This document shows positions 49,262 through 64,000 of a stretch of DNA of 64,000 nt, one piece after another. Below the pieces are notes generated by a model. That model was not told the origin of the DNA. It did not search any database and saw only the letters and a list, made by a program, of their open reading frames with translations. A program made the translations under genes and the position numbers. The first letter of the stretch is position 1. Every line of letters begins with the position of its first letter. Source of the DNA: Rhizobacter sp. Root1221 (GTDB taxonomy: Bacteria; Pseudomonadota; Gammaproteobacteria; Burkholderiales; Burkholderiaceae_C); NCBI RefSeq assembly GCF_001425785.1, contig NZ_LMDI01000025.1:1-64000 (forward strand), written 5' to 3'.

Positions 49262-50275
49262 TCAGTACGTGAGGCGGATGCCGGCGCCGACGCTGTTGCC
49301 GCTGTTCAAGCCGGTCTGCTTGTCGTTCATGTAGACGGCGTAGACCTCGGTGCGCTTCGACAGGTTGTAGTCGTAGCCCACCGTCGTGGTCTTGCGGGTC
49401 ACGTCGGTGCTGGCGCCTTGCGCCTTCGACTGGCCGTAGGCGAACTGGGCCTTGCCGTTGCCGATGGGCACGGTGGCGCCGAGCTGGTAGATCTTCGTCT
49501 TGAGTTCGGCGGTGCCGTCGTTCTCGACCTGGCCGGCCTGGCCGAACAGCTTGACCACGCCGAAGTCGTAGGTGACGCCGAGCTGCACCGAATCCTGGTT
49601 GTCGATGCCCGCTGCAAGGCCGCCGTTCGCGTTCTTGACCTTCTGGTAGGCCACGGTGCCCGAGAAGCCGCTGCTGAAGTACAGCACGTTGCCGCCGAAG
49701 TTGTTGCCCTTCTGCCCCACGGCGTTTTCATCGGTGTTGGCCAGCAGGTTCACGCTCAGGCCATTGAGGCTCGGGCTGCTGTACGCGATGGAGTTGTTCC
49801 AGCCCGAGTCACCGATCAAGGCGCCGCCGGTCTGGAAGTAGTGCAGGATGCTGGGTGAGTACGAGAACGAATCGCCGAACGGGTTGAACGCGAGTGTCGA
49901 CACGAAGAACGGCGTGGTGTTGCGGCCAAGCGTGGTGGCGCCGTAGGCCCCTTTCAGGCCCACGTAGGCGCTGCGGGCCCAGAAGGCGTCGCCGTTGAAG
50001 CGGCCGGCGGCACCCTCGTCGGGACGCAGGAAGTGCTCGATCATGAAGACCGCGCTGATGCCGCCGCCCAGGTCCTCGGCGCCCTTGAAGCCGACGAAGC
50101 TCGTGGTCATGTCGCCACTCGAGACTTCCTTGTTCTTGACCGAACCGGCGGTCTGGTACGACCGCACCGAGGCGTCCATCAGGCCATAGAGGGTGACGGT
50201 GGATTGCGCGGCAGCAGACGCGCAGGCGCACACGGACGCCGCAGCGAGGGCAACGGCACGGAGGGAACGGCTCAT
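49262..50275 (-). CDS. Outer-membrane porin, betaproteobacterial Gram-negative porin family
   Basis: 337 residues: Sec signal (cleavage after AAAQ, about 23) and a 16-strand trimeric porin pattern starting STVTLYGLMDASV, with GFKGAEDLGGGISAVFMIEH, WARSAYVGLKGAYGATTLGRN and a C-terminal barrel strand VGAGIRLTY ending in an aromatic residue. Forms diffusion channels for small solutes. Divergent from iorA across 181 bases that hold both promoters. The longer upstream frame has no signal and is rejected. Confidence 0.95.
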   Translation of the reverse strand: MSRSLRAVALAAASVCACASAAAQSTVTLYGLMDASVRSYQTAGSVKNKEVSSGDMTTSFVGFKGAEDLGGGISAVFMIEHFLRPDEGAAGRFNGDAFWARSAYVGLKGAYGATTLGRNTTPFFVSTLAFNPFGDSFSYSPSILHYFQTGGALIGDSGWNNSIAYSSPSLNGLSVNLLANTDENAVGQKGNNFGGNVLYFSSGFSGTVAYQKVKNANGGLAAGIDNQDSVQLGVTYDFGVVKLFGQAGQVENDGTAELKTKIYQLGATVPIGNGKAQFAYGQSKAQGASTDVTRKTTTVGYDYNLSKRTEVYAVYMNDKQTGLNSGNSVGAGIRLTY

Positions 50276-50456
50276 GAGAGGGAACTCCAGATGGGTATGT
50301 CGAAGGTGGCGGAAGTCGCGAACGGCTTGTATGCAATTGGCGTACCCGATTGTCACATTCGTTGTTTTCGTGCCGCCGTTCACGAGGGGGCCGGGGCGGC
50401 TTGGCGTCAGAATGCCCCAACAGCCTTCCGCACCCGGCGATGCACCGGCTTGACGC

Positions 50457-50933
50457 ATGAACCTCCTCCTCAACGGTCACACCCGCCCGCTGCCCGACGA
50501 CGCCGTCGCGGCCGACATGCCCGTGCTGTGGGTGCTGCGTGACGTGCTGAACCTCACGGGCACGAAATACGGGTGTGGGGTGGGAGCGTGCGGCGCCTGC
50601 ACGGTGCACGTCGACGGGCAGGCCACGCGGTCGTGTGTCACGCCGTTGTCGGCGGTTCAGGGAAAAAATGTGTATACGATCGAGGCGCTGGGCGCGCCCG
50701 ATCGGCCCCATCCGTTGCAGCAGGCGTGGCTTGCCCACCAGGTGCCCCAGTGCGGCTATTGCCAGAGCGGCATGCTGATGGCGGCAGCGGCGCTGCTCGC
50801 GAAAAACCGCGACCCGAGCGACGCCGACATCGACGCCGCCATCACCAACCTGTGCCGCTGTGGCACCTACCCGCGCATCCGCGAGGCCATCAAGGCGGCG
50901 GCGCGGCAGTTGCGCACCGGGGTGTCCCGATGA
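50457..50933 (+). CDS. iorA: Molybdenum hydroxylase [2Fe-2S] subunit (isoquinoline 1-oxidoreductase alpha type)
   Basis: 158 residues with two [2Fe-2S] clusters: the plant-type set Cys40, Cys45, Cys48 and Cys60 ([14 protein letters not shown]), and the second set Cys99, Cys102, Cys133 and Cys135 (CGYCQSG, CRCG). It passes electrons from the Mo subunit. The stop overlaps the next start (ATGA). The IorAB/aldehyde oxidoreductase class is clear; the exact substrate is not, so the symbol is by family. Confidence 0.9.
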   Translation: MNLLLNGHTRPLPDDAVAADMPVLWVLRDVLNLTGTKYGCGVGACGACTVHVDGQATRSCVTPLSAVQGKNVYTIEALGAPDRPHPLQQAWLAHQVPQCGYCQSGMLMAAAALLAKNRDPSDADIDAAITNLCRCGTYPRIREAIKAAARQLRTGVSR

Positions 50934-53206
50934 ATCGGCGCAGCCTGCTGCTGGGCGGCCTCACCGCCACCGGGGCCCTGCTGGTGGGGTGGGGCGCGCT
51001 GCCGCCGCGCAGCCGCCTGGGCAGTGCGTCCCGTGCGGTGGCCGACGGCGGTGTCGTGGCGCTCAACGGGTGGCTCAAGGTGACGCCCGATGGGGTCGTG
51101 CACCTGGCCATGCCACGCAGCGAAATGGGGCAGGGGGTGCACACGGCGCTGACGATGCTGGTGGCCGAGGAACTCGACGTGCCGCTGGCGGCCGTGCGCC
51201 TGGTGCCGGCCGGCCCGGACCGCATCCACGGCAACGTGGCGCTGTTCGTGGCGTCGTTGCCCATCCATCCGTCGGCCATCGATGCCGAATCGCCTGCCGC
51301 CGTGGTGCGGGGCAGCCGCTGGCTGGTGGGCAAGGTGGCCACCGAGCTCGGCGTGTCCATCACCGGCGGGTCGTCGAGCGTGAGCGACGCATGGGACGTG
51401 CTGCGCCTGGCCGCGGCCACCGCGCGTGCCCAGCTGCTCGGCGCGGCCTCGTTGCAGTGGAAGCTGCCCGTGGCCGACCTGGCCATCGACAACGGCATCA
51501 TCAGCCACCCGTCGGGGCCGAGCGGCCACTTCGGGGAGTTTGCCCGCGCTGCCGCCGCCACGCCGGCCACCGGCGTGCGCGTGAAGGACCGCAAGGCGTG
51601 GTCGCTGATCGGCACCGCGGCGCCCCGCACCGACCTGCCGGCCAAGGTAGACGGCTCCGCGGTCTTCGGTCTCGATGTGCGCCGGCCCGGCCAGCTCTAC
51701 GCGGTGGTGGCCCATGCGCCCATGTTGTTCGGTTCGCCGGGCCGCGCCGACACCGCCGCGGCGCTGGCGCTGCCGGGTGTCGAGCGCGTGGTGCGCCTGG
51801 GCCGGTACGCCGGCTCGCACGAGGCGGTGGCGGTGGTGGGCCGCACCACGTGGCACGCGCGGCGCGGGGTGCAGGCGCTCGACGTGGAATGGCGGGGTCC
51901 GCCCGCCGGGCACCCTGACACCCGCGAACTGATCGACACCCTCGAACGCCGTGCGCGCGAGGCCGACCACGCCGGCGGCGGTTTCGCGTTCCATGACCGC
52001 GGCGACATCCTGGCGGCGCATGCGGCGGCCAGCAGCCGCCACGAGGCCGTGTACCGCGCGCCCTACCTGGCGCACGCGGCCATGGAGCCCATCAACTGCA
52101 CCGCCCGGGTGGCCGACGGGCGGGTGGAACTTTGGGCGCCCACGCAGTTCCCCACCGCCGCGCGTGCCATCGCGGCCCAGGTGGCGGGAGTCGACGCGGA
52201 TGACGTCACGCTGCACGTCACGTACCTTGGAGGCGGGTTCGGCCGCCGCCTCGACGTCGACTTCGTGGGCCAGGCCGTGCGCATCGCCATCGAGACCAGC
52301 GGTCGGCCCGTGCAGCTCGTGTGGCCTCGCGAGGAAGACCTGACCCACGACTTCTACCGGCCGGCCGCGGTGGCCGTCTTGCGCGCGGCATTCGACGCCG
52401 ACGGCGCCGTCAGCGCGTTGTCCGTCACCAGCGCGGGGGATGCCATCACCCCGCGCTGGCTCGAACGCACGCTGCCGTTGCTGGCTGCCGTGGACACGCC
52501 CGACCGCAGCAACAGCGAAGGCCTGTTCGACCAGCCCTACGACATCCCCCACCAGCGCATGGCCCACGTGGCCACCCACAGCGGCGTGCCGGTGGGCTAC
52601 TGGCGTTCGGTGGGCCATTCGCACAACGCGTTCTTTGCGGAAGGGTTCATCGACGAACTGGCCGCCCAGGCGCACCAGGATCCGCTGGCGTTCCGCCTGG
52701 CCCTGCTCGCGAACCAGCCGCGGCACGCCGCGGTGCTCAAGCTCGTGGCCGACAAGTCCGGCTGGGCGTCACCCTTGCCGCCCGGGCGCGCGCGCGGTGT
52801 GGCGCTGGCCGAGAGTTTCGGCAGCATCGTCGCGCACGTCGCCGAGGTGGTGCTGGTGGATGGCAAGCCGCGCGTGGTGCGGGTCGTGTGCGCGGCTGAT
52901 GTGGGCACCGTCGTCAATCCCGGCATCGTGGCGCAGCAGATGGAAGGGGCCATCGTGTTCGGCCTGTGCGCGGCGCTGCACCAGCGCATCGACATCCACG
53001 ACGGCGTGGTCCAGCAGTCCAACTTCCACACCTACCGGTTGCTCACGCTGGCCGAGACCCCGCGCATCGAGACCCACCTCATCGCCAGCGAACGCCCGCC
53101 CAGCGGCGTGGGTGAACCCGGCGTGCCACCAGTGGCGCCTGCGGTCGCCAATGCGGTGTTTGCGTTGACAGGAGAGCGGCTGAGGGCACTGCCTTTGATG
53201 TTGTGA
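50930..53206 (+). CDS. iorB: Molybdenum hydroxylase large subunit (isoquinoline 1-oxidoreductase beta type)
   Basis: 758 residues. N-terminal Tat signal (NRRSLLLGG) indicates periplasmic export with the cofactor bound. Molybdopterin-cytosine-dinucleotide binding and catalytic segments are visible: [46 protein letters not shown], and the catalytic Glu in [19 protein letters not shown]. It oxidises an N-heterocycle or aldehyde, passing electrons to IorA and probably a c-type cytochrome. The two-gene unit has no adjacent cytochrome subunit. Confidence 0.92.
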   Translation: MNRRSLLLGGLTATGALLVGWGALPPRSRLGSASRAVADGGVVALNGWLKVTPDGVVHLAMPRSEMGQGVHTALTMLVAEELDVPLAAVRLVPAGPDRIHGNVALFVASLPIHPSAIDAESPAAVVRGSRWLVGKVATELGVSITGGSSSVSDAWDVLRLAAATARAQLLGAASLQWKLPVADLAIDNGIISHPSGPSGHFGEFARAAAATPATGVRVKDRKAWSLIGTAAPRTDLPAKVDGSAVFGLDVRRPGQLYAVVAHAPMLFGSPGRADTAAALALPGVERVVRLGRYAGSHEAVAVVGRTTWHARRGVQALDVEWRGPPAGHPDTRELIDTLERRAREADHAGGGFAFHDRGDILAAHAAASSRHEAVYRAPYLAHAAMEPINCTARVADGRVELWAPTQFPTAARAIAAQVAGVDADDVTLHVTYLGGGFGRRLDVDFVGQAVRIAIETSGRPVQLVWPREEDLTHDFYRPAAVAVLRAAFDADGAVSALSVTSAGDAITPRWLERTLPLLAAVDTPDRSNSEGLFDQPYDIPHQRMAHVATHSGVPVGYWRSVGHSHNAFFAEGFIDELAAQAHQDPLAFRLALLANQPRHAAVLKLVADKSGWASPLPPGRARGVALAESFGSIVAHVAEVVLVDGKPRVVRVVCAADVGTVVNPGIVAQQMEGAIVFGLCAALHQRIDIHDGVVQQSNFHTYRLLTLAETPRIETHLIASERPPSGVGEPGVPPVAPAVANAVFALTGERLRALPLML

Positions 53207-53466
53207 TGATTGCGGCCGGACGAACGACGAGGCCAAGCCTGCGCAGTGCCCGGCTGTATCGATGACCAAGCCGGAGACCCGTCCAGGGTGACGCGAGTGG
53301 CACGGGTGGTGCGGAGCCTGGGAAGGCAGACCCCGGGAGTCAGGGCGTGGAGAGACGTCCTGGCTTGATCGAGTCCTCGGCGTACACCGAGCGAGTCCCG
53401 CTCAGCCGAAGCGCGAAGCGCCTGGGCAAAGGTCTGGGAAGCTGGTGTTGAGGTGTTTTCTTGGTT

Positions 53467-53516
53467 CCTTCTTTTTCACCAGAAAAAGAAGGGACTCGGC
53501 TGCCGGGCCGAGTCCC
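53467..53516. repeat. Two overlapping alternative hairpins
   Basis: First hairpin: arms CCTTCTTTTTC (53467-53477) and GAAAAAGAAGG (53482-53492). Second: GGGACTCGGC (53491-53500) and GCCGAGTCCC (53507-53516). They share bases 53491-53492, so both cannot form fully at once. They sit in the 439-base gap (53207-53645) between convergent genes, where I see no coding gene. The block looks like a dispersed repeat and may end transcription from both sides. Confidence 0.6.
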
Positions 53517-53564
53517 GGCGCGGCCTCGCGCAGCGAGAAAACGCAGCTCGCAGCGAAGAGTGGG

Positions 53565-53582
53565 CCCCGTCGTTCGACGGGG
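53565..53582. repeat. Third palindrome of the 53.5-kb cluster
   Basis: CCCCGTC and GACGGGG around GTTC, 48 bases right of the second hairpin and 64 bases before the hybrid-kinase stop. Short, GC-rich, possible terminator for the minus-strand kinase gene. Confidence 0.4.
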
Positions 53583-53645
53583 TGACGAGGGGGTGACGGG
53601 GAAGGGGTGACGCAGCCCGTGTGAGGCCCCGCCCTGGCAAGGGCA

Positions 53646-56873
<3,228 letters not shown>

Positions 56874-56976
56874 GCGGCTGATGACGGCATGTGACACATC
56901 AGGTGCGGCGGGCGTACCTCAGTGTGTCATCGCGGCCGCCGTGCAGAGCCCTTCGTTTTCCCCTGTCCGGGACAGG

Positions 56977-57807
56977 TCAGGCGGTGCTTCGTGCGGAATT
57001 CAGCAGCGCGCGCGTCTCGAGCGCCACGCGCCGGGCAGCGGATGCGAAGTCGTCGTCCGCCGACGCGTACAGCACCGCACGCGACGAATTGACGACGATG
57101 GGGGCATCCGGGCGCCAGCCGGCCTTCACGGTGGCCACCGCGTCTCCCCCCTGGGCGCCCACGCCCGGGATCAGCAGCGGCAGGTTCGGGGCCAGGGCAC
57201 GCACGCGGGCGATCTCCTCGGGGAACGTGGCGCCCACCACCAAGCCGAGCTGGCCGTTGCGGTTCCAGTCGGTCTGCGCCAGATGGGCGAGGTGCTCGAA
57301 CAGGCGCGGCTGGCCCGGCACGTCGGCCAGGCGCTGGAACTGCCAGTCGCTGCCACCGGGGTTCGACGTGCGGCACAGCAGGATCACGCCCTTGCCGGGG
57401 TACCGCAGGTACGGTTCGATCGAGTCGAAGCCCATGAACGGCGACAGCGTGACCGCATCAGCCTGGTAACGTTCAAATGCCTCGCGGGCATATTGCTCGG
57501 CGGTGGAGCCGATGTCACCGCGCTTGGCGTCGAGGATCACCGGCACCTCGGGGGCCACGCGCCGGATGTGGGCCATCAGCTGTTCGAGCTGCGCCTCGGC
57601 ACGGTGCGCATGGAAGTACGCGATCTGCGGCTTGAACGCGATCACGAGGTCCTTCGTGGCGTCCACGATGCGGGCGCAGAAGTCGAAGATGCGCGACGGG
57701 TCGTTGCGCATCCCGGCCGGGAACTTCGAGGGCTCCGGATCCAGCCCGACACACAGCATCGACTGGTTCTGGCGTTCGGCGCGGTGCAGCTGGGCGGTGA
57801 AGTCCAT
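56977..57807 (-). CDS. pyrF: Orotidine 5'-phosphate decarboxylase PyrF
   Basis: Last step of UMP synthesis. 276 residues, the longer type 2 form found in many Betaproteobacteria, with the catalytic segment [17 protein letters not shown] and phosphate-binding [13 protein letters not shown]. It starts 12 bases after purB on the same strand. A CCTGTCC/GGACAGG palindrome directly follows the stop. Confidence 0.97.
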   Translation of the reverse strand: MDFTAQLHRAERQNQSMLCVGLDPEPSKFPAGMRNDPSRIFDFCARIVDATKDLVIAFKPQIAYFHAHRAEAQLEQLMAHIRRVAPEVPVILDAKRGDIGSTAEQYAREAFERYQADAVTLSPFMGFDSIEPYLRYPGKGVILLCRTSNPGGSDWQFQRLADVPGQPRLFEHLAHLAQTDWNRNGQLGLVVGATFPEEIARVRALAPNLPLLIPGVGAQGGDAVATVKAGWRPDAPIVVNSSRAVLYASADDDFASAARRVALETRALLNSARSTA

Positions 57808-57819
57808 CGGTTGTCCTTG

Positions 57820-59328
<1,509 letters not shown>

Positions 59329-59361
59329 CTACAGTGACAGCATGTTCCAAGGACCGACCCC

Positions 59362-59991
<630 letters not shown>

Positions 59992-59996
59992 CATTC

Positions 59997-61286
59997 ATGG
60001 CCGCTGACCGCACCTTCTGCCTGCGCGACGTGGTGCTGCCCGACGGGCGCACCGGCCAGGACGTGTTCGTCGAGGCCGGCCGCATCGCCGCGGTGGGGCC
60101 GCGGCTTGCCGTGCCCGACGGCGTGCCGTCCCTCGACGGCGGCGGCTGGCTGTTGTCTCCGCCGTTCGTGGACGCCCACTTCCACATGGACGCCACGCTG
60201 AGCCACGGCCTGCCGCGGGTCAACGCGAGCGGCACGCTGCTCGAGGGCATTGCGCTCTGGGGCGAACTGAAGCCGCTGCTGACCCAGCAGGCGCTGGTCG
60301 ACCGCGCGCTGGCCTATTGCGACTGGGCGGTGGCCAAGGGCCTGCTGGCCATCCGAACCCACGTGGACGTCTGCGACGACCGGCTGCTCGCCGTGGAAGC
60401 GCTGCTGCACGTGAAGCGCACCGTGGCGCCGTACCTCGACCTGCAGCTCGTCGCGTTCCCGCAGGACGGGGTGTTGCGCGCGCCCACGGCGCTGGCCAAC
60501 CTGAAACGTGCGCTCGACCTGGGGGTCGACGTGGTGGGGGGCATCCCCCACTTCGAGCGGTCGATGGCGCAGGGCGCCGAGAGCGTGCGGGTGCTGTGCG
60601 AGCTGGCGGCCGACCGCGGCCTGCCGGTCGACATGCATTGCGACGAAAGCGACGACCCGCTGTCGCGCCACATCGAGACGCTCGCGGCCGAGACCGTGCG
60701 GCTCGGGCTGCAGGGCCGGGTCACCGGCTCGCACCTGACGTCCATGCACTCGATGGACAACTACTACGCGAGCAAGCTGATCCCGCTGATCGCCGAGGCG
60801 CGGGTGCATGTGGTGGCCAATCCGCTGATCAACATCACGCTGCAGGGCCGGCACGACACCTACCCGAAGCGGCGTGGCATGACACGTGTGCCTGAACTGC
60901 TGGCCGCCGGGGTCAACGTGGGGTTCGGCCACGACTGTGTCATGGACCCCTGGTACTCGCTCGGCTCCGGCGACATGCTCGAGGTGGCCCACATGGGCCT
61001 GCACGTGGCCCAGATGACGTCGCAGGCGCAGATGCGCGCGTGCTTCGACGCGGTCACCTGCAACAACGCGGCCGTGCTGGGGCTCGACGGCTACGGCCTC
61101 GCGCCCGGGTGCCATGCCGACATGGTGCTGCTGCAGGCGCGCGACCCGGCCGAGGCCATCCGGCTGCGTGCCACGCGGCTGCTGGTGGTGCGCGACGGCC
61201 GGGTGGTGGCCCGCACGGCACCGGCGGTGGCCACGCTGGACCTGCCTGGCCGCCCGGCGGCCGTGGATTGGACGCTGCGGCGCTGA
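59997..61286 (+). CDS. codA: Cytosine deaminase CodA
   Basis: Converts cytosine to uracil, which Upp then uses. 429 residues, amidohydrolase fold. Metal ligands: DAHFHMD for the HXH pair, DMHCDESDD for His and the catalytic Glu, GSHLTSMHS for the next His, and GHDCVMDPWYSLG for the metal-binding Asp. The residue after that Asp is Cys, where E. coli CodA has Asp314. ATG at 59997 is preferred over a GTG at 59988 that overlaps the upp stop. Confidence 0.94.
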   Translation: MAADRTFCLRDVVLPDGRTGQDVFVEAGRIAAVGPRLAVPDGVPSLDGGGWLLSPPFVDAHFHMDATLSHGLPRVNASGTLLEGIALWGELKPLLTQQALVDRALAYCDWAVAKGLLAIRTHVDVCDDRLLAVEALLHVKRTVAPYLDLQLVAFPQDGVLRAPTALANLKRALDLGVDVVGGIPHFERSMAQGAESVRVLCELAADRGLPVDMHCDESDDPLSRHIETLAAETVRLGLQGRVTGSHLTSMHSMDNYYASKLIPLIAEARVHVVANPLINITLQGRHDTYPKRRGMTRVPELLAAGVNVGFGHDCVMDPWYSLGSGDMLEVAHMGLHVAQMTSQAQMRACFDAVTCNNAAVLGLDGYGLAPGCHADMVLLQARDPAEAIRLRATRLLVVRDGRVVARTAPAVATLDLPGRPAAVDWTLRR

Positions 61287-61315
61287 TCCGTCAGTGCGAC
61301 GGCGCCGCTGACCGA

Positions 61316-62380
61316 TCAGGGACGCGACTGCGCTGCGTCGCGGAAGAACTGGATGCGCTCGGCGTCGTCGGGGTGCGACGCGATGGTGAGCCCGAGCCAG
61401 CGGGGCACCTGGCCGTCGGCCGCGGGGCGTTCGGGCCGCGCCGCGAGTTTCTCGAAGAAGACCACCATCACGAGCGGCGAGATGTTGCTCGCCCTCAGGA
61501 TCTGCACGGCGGCGGCATCGGCCTCGCGTTCGGCCTCGCGCGAGTAGGCCGCGCGGCCCAGCAGCGTGGGGGCGGCGCCGAGCAGCCGGGTGAAGTCGTC
61601 GAACACCCAGCTCCGCGCCATCCCCAGCAGGCTGCCCTGCACGAACAGGCGCATGCCGTGGCGGCCCTCGATGTGGCCGAACTCGTGGGCGAGCACCCCC
61701 AGCACCGCGTCCTCGTTGTCGGCCAGCAACTCCACCAACTGGTCGGTCACGACGATGGTGCCGCCCGGCAGCGCGAAGGCGTTTGGGCCCATCGTGTTGT
61801 CGCGTGCCTTGCGGAAGATCACCTGGTGGGCCGGCACCGCCCGGTCGCCGTGGGACTTGCGCACGATGCCGGCAAAGGCCAGCCGCAAGCGCGCCTGGCG
61901 CCCTTCGGGCAACTCGCTGGGGGCGAGGGCGTCGGCCTCCGCCGCCTTGAGCGTGGTGTCACCGAGGGCGCGGTCCACCTCCAGCGGCACGGCGGCCACC
62001 AGTGTGCGGGCGGCCCAGGGCAGTGCCCAGACGTACAGCGCGGCGCCCACCGCGAGCGCCACCGCCACGGTGGCCAGCAGCACCGCGAACCACGGCCAGG
62101 CCGGGTTGGTGCGGGGCACCAGCTGGTGCCGGTGACCGGTGGCGGCGGCCCAGCGGTCCCAGGCCTCGCCGTCACGGCAGTACAGGGCCCCGCCATCGCG
62201 CAGCGGCAGTGAGCGCCCGCCGTCGGTGGTGCGCACCGGGGCCAGCAGGTCGTCGAGTGCCAGGCTGCGCGCGAGGCCCTGGCCGGCTACCAGCAGGCGC
62301 TGCTGCCCCATGCGAAGCGTGGCGGGCAGGCTCTTGGCGCCTTTGCCTTCGCGGTAGTCGATGGGCAGGTCGAGGGTCAT
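61316..62380 (-). CDS. M48-family membrane metalloprotease
   Basis: 354 residues: N-terminal soluble domain to about 95, TM at about 97-120, then an M48 zinc protease with HEFGH (232-236), a downstream EREADAAA ligand Glu and PDDAERI near the C-terminus. It resembles BepA/YfgC-unlike, HtpX-like M48 enzymes with an extra N-terminal domain. The start is the ATG of [12 protein letters not shown]; the upstream open frame is antisense to the GST gene. Divergent from that gene. Confidence 0.9.
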
Positions 62381-62518
62381 GGGATCAGGAAATGGAAAGG
62401 CTTCCACGCGGCCAAAGGCCGCATGGATCTTGCTGCTGAAAACTCTATCACCTGCAATGTGCCCTTTGTCACGCTTTGCGTTCGATAGAATCGAGCGACT
62501 CCAGGGAAAACCACAACC

Positions 62519-63133
62519 ATGAAACTCATCGGTTCGCTTACCAGTCCCTACGTGCGCAAGGTCCGCGTCGTGATGGCGGAAAAGAAGCTCGACTACCAAC
62601 TCGAGCTCGAGGACGTCTGGACGAGCGACGCGATCCTGAAGTCCAACCCGCTCGGCAAGGTGCCTTGCCTGGTGATGGAAGGCGCCGAAGCCGTCTTCGA
62701 CTCGCGGGTCATTGTCGAGTACGTGGACACCTTGTCGCCGGTGGGCCGCCTGATCCCCGAACGCGGCCGCGAGCGCACCGAGGTGCGCACGTGGGAAGCG
62801 CTGGGCGACGGCGTCATCGACGCCGCCATCCTCGCCCGCCTGGAACACACCTGGGCCGGCCGCACCGAGGGCCAGCGCAGCGAGGCCTGGGCACAACGCC
62901 AGATGGTCAAGGTGCACGCGTCGCTCGGGGCCATGAGCCAGGGCCTGGCCGACAAGCCTTGGTGCACCGGCATTCATTTCTCCCTGGCCGACATCGCCGT
63001 GGGCTGCGCGCTGGGCTACCTCGACTTCCGGTTCCCGGAAATCACCTGGCGCGACCAGTACCCCAACCTGGCGAAGCTGAGCGCCAAGCTGGCACTGCGG
63101 CAGAGTTTCATCGACACTGCGCCGCCGGTGTGA
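62519..63133 (+). CDS. Glutathione S-transferase
   Basis: 204 residues: thioredoxin-like N-terminal domain ([22 protein letters not shown] with an SPYVRKV active-site Ser, [28 protein letters not shown]) and an all-helical C-terminal domain ([22 protein letters not shown]). It resembles the YibF-like beta group. A possible -10 TAGAAT lies 28 bases before the ATG. Substrate is unknown. Confidence 0.93.
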
Positions 63134-63177
63134 ACGGCATCCTGGCTTGGGCCATTGCTGTCGGGGGAAAGTCTCGG

Positions 63178-63207
63178 GTCATCCCGGCGAACGCCGGGAT
63201 CCACTGT
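63178..63207. repeat. GTCATCCCGGCG-type palindromic repeat, copy 2
   Basis: GTC, then arms ATCCCGGCG and CGCCGGGAT around two bases, then CCACTG. It lies in the 276-base convergent gap after the GST gene, opposite an inverted copy at 63339. No gene is seen in the gap. Confidence 0.65.
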
Positions 63208-63338
63208 GTCCAGGCGCGGCGACGTTCCGGTCACATCTGGCCTGATCCCCCCGCCTCAACGCTTCTCTCGACAGCGTAGAACGTTTGGGCCCGCTGCAGG
63301 CAACACCTGTTCTGCATCGCACGCTCGGGCCCACCCGT

Positions 63339-63368
63339 CCAGTGGGTCCCGGCTTTCGCCGGGATGAC
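63339..63368. repeat. GTCATCCCGGCG-type palindromic repeat, inverted copy 3
   Basis: Reverse complement reads GTCATCCCGGCGAAAGCCGG followed by GACCCACTGG, matching copy 2 over nearly its whole length. The pair encloses about 130 bases of unique sequence in opposite orientation, like a BIME or a short MITE. Confidence 0.65.
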
Positions 63369-63409
63369 AACGCTGCGATTGGCTGGGATGACAGGGCCCG
63401 TGGCGACGG

Positions 63410-64000
63410 TCAGGCCAGTGACAAGCTATTGGCATGCAGGTCGAACTGCAGCTTGTGATACACCCGCCGGATCCCACACGCCAACGTGTGCACGCTTGCG
63501 TGCCACTGCTGGGCGATCTCGTCGATCAGGTAGCCCCGCGCCACCCATTGCAGGATCTCGCGTTCGGTGCCGGTGAGCACGAGCGGGTTCAGCGCGTCGC
63601 TCATGGTGTCGGCGGTATGGGGGCGGTACTGGTCGAAGTGGTCCAGCAGTTGCCGGGCGATCAGTGGCGACATGGGCGATTCACCTCGCGCCAGTTGTTC
63701 GAGCGTGGCGATCAGGGTGTCGGGCGACCGGGCGTGCACCCAGTACCCGTCGGCCCCGGCGCGCAACGCGTCGAGCAGCACGGCGTCGTCGTGGGACACG
63801 AGGGTGACCAGCACATGGGGCCGCGCCCGGCGGTCGGGCCGCCGCAGCGTCTGCAGCAGGTGGGCCACGTCGCCGTCCTGCACGCGCAGGTCGGTCACGA
63901 GGATGTCGGGGCGGTGGACGCGAAGCAGCGACTCCGCCTCGACTACCGTGTGGGTGAGCCCCACCACCTCGAGCCGGCCGGAACCGTCGATCAACGCACG
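63410..64000 (-). CDS. LuxR/NarL-type response regulator (N-terminus beyond window)
   Basis: The frame stays open to the window end, so roughly 20 residues of the receiver start are missing. Visible: receiver part with phospho-Asp in ILVTDLRVQDG, then SHDDAVLLDALRAGADGYWV, linker, and a LuxR HTH (LTGTEREILQWVARGYLIDEIAQQ, TLACGIRRVYHKL). The HTH is a little diverged from the LuxR consensus. Its cognate kinase is not in the window. Confidence 0.88.
   Translation of the reverse strand, partial: RALIDGSGRLEVVGLTHTVVEAESLLRVHRPDILVTDLRVQDGDVAHLLQTLRRPDRRARPHVLVTLVSHDDAVLLDALRAGADGYWVHARSPDTLIATLEQLARGESPMSPLIARQLLDHFDQYRPHTADTMSDALNPLVLTGTEREILQWVARGYLIDEIAQQWHASVHTLACGIRRVYHKLQFDLHANSLSLA

Noticed and set aside
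50573-50929. In-frame 5' extension of the iorB gene
   Set aside because: Overlaps iorA in another frame; the Tat signal begins at 50930.

Overview
The window is a high-GC chromosomal segment of a Gram-negative bacterium. It most likely comes from the Betaproteobacteria, order Burkholderiales, perhaps the Leptothrix/Rubrivivax/Rhizobacter side. The pointers are a betaproteobacterial-type porin, the gene order argS-SPOR-dsbA, the lptA-lptB-rpoN block, split transhydrogenase genes, and many LysR and AraC regulators. No database search was possible, so this placement is an inference. Coding density is high, and most genes are housekeeping or environmental-response genes. There is no CRISPR array, rRNA, tRNA or prophage in view.

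Layout. 1-97 is the 3' end of a group II intron. 104-8002 is an RND drug-efflux operon (adaptor, pump, outer-membrane channel) with a hydrolase-like gene that has lost its catalytic residues, and a divergent LysR gene. 8028-12216 holds a patatin/Omp85 autotransporter and two c-type cytochromes. 12254-15654 holds a GGDEF-EAL protein, preceded by an overlapping 39-residue secreted-peptide ORF, and a CAP-family lipoprotein. 15769-17389 is mnmA with a nudJ-like gene. 17518-22604 is a pnt transhydrogenase operon with panD inside it, followed by fadD. 22790-26113 holds two unknown genes, rsmE, and a lower-GC AraC/NTF2 pair. 26142-34986 holds an rRNA methyltransferase, a PEBP protein, an AraC regulator, rpoN-lptB-lptA, dsbA, a SPOR protein and argS.

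35150-39676 holds a Ser/Thr kinase with a cyclic-nucleotide-binding domain, a three-repeat PsiF-like secreted protein, and a LysR/malate synthase divergon. 39775-40914 is a lower-GC orphan gene whose product begins with a eukaryotic-style N-myristoylation/palmitoylation motif (MGNC). It is the best candidate here for a host-targeted effector. 41162-44614 is a tight operon of a flavin monooxygenase, a geranylgeranyl-reductase-family flavoprotein and a class II amidotransferase. 44849-48395 pairs a hybrid histidine kinase with an orphan solute-binding protein. 48436-53206 holds an esterase, a porin and a two-subunit molybdenum hydroxylase. 53646-56873 is a multi-PAS hybrid kinase. 56977-61286 is a nucleotide block (pyrF, purB, upp, codA). 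The right end holds an M48 protease, a GST and a truncated LuxR-type regulator.

Non-coding structure includes two LysR divergons with perfect 6-bp inverted repeats of identical geometry, a long hairpin touching the lptA start codon, GTCATCCCGGCG-type palindromes in convergent intergenic gaps, and two overlapping, mutually exclusive hairpins near 53.49 kb.
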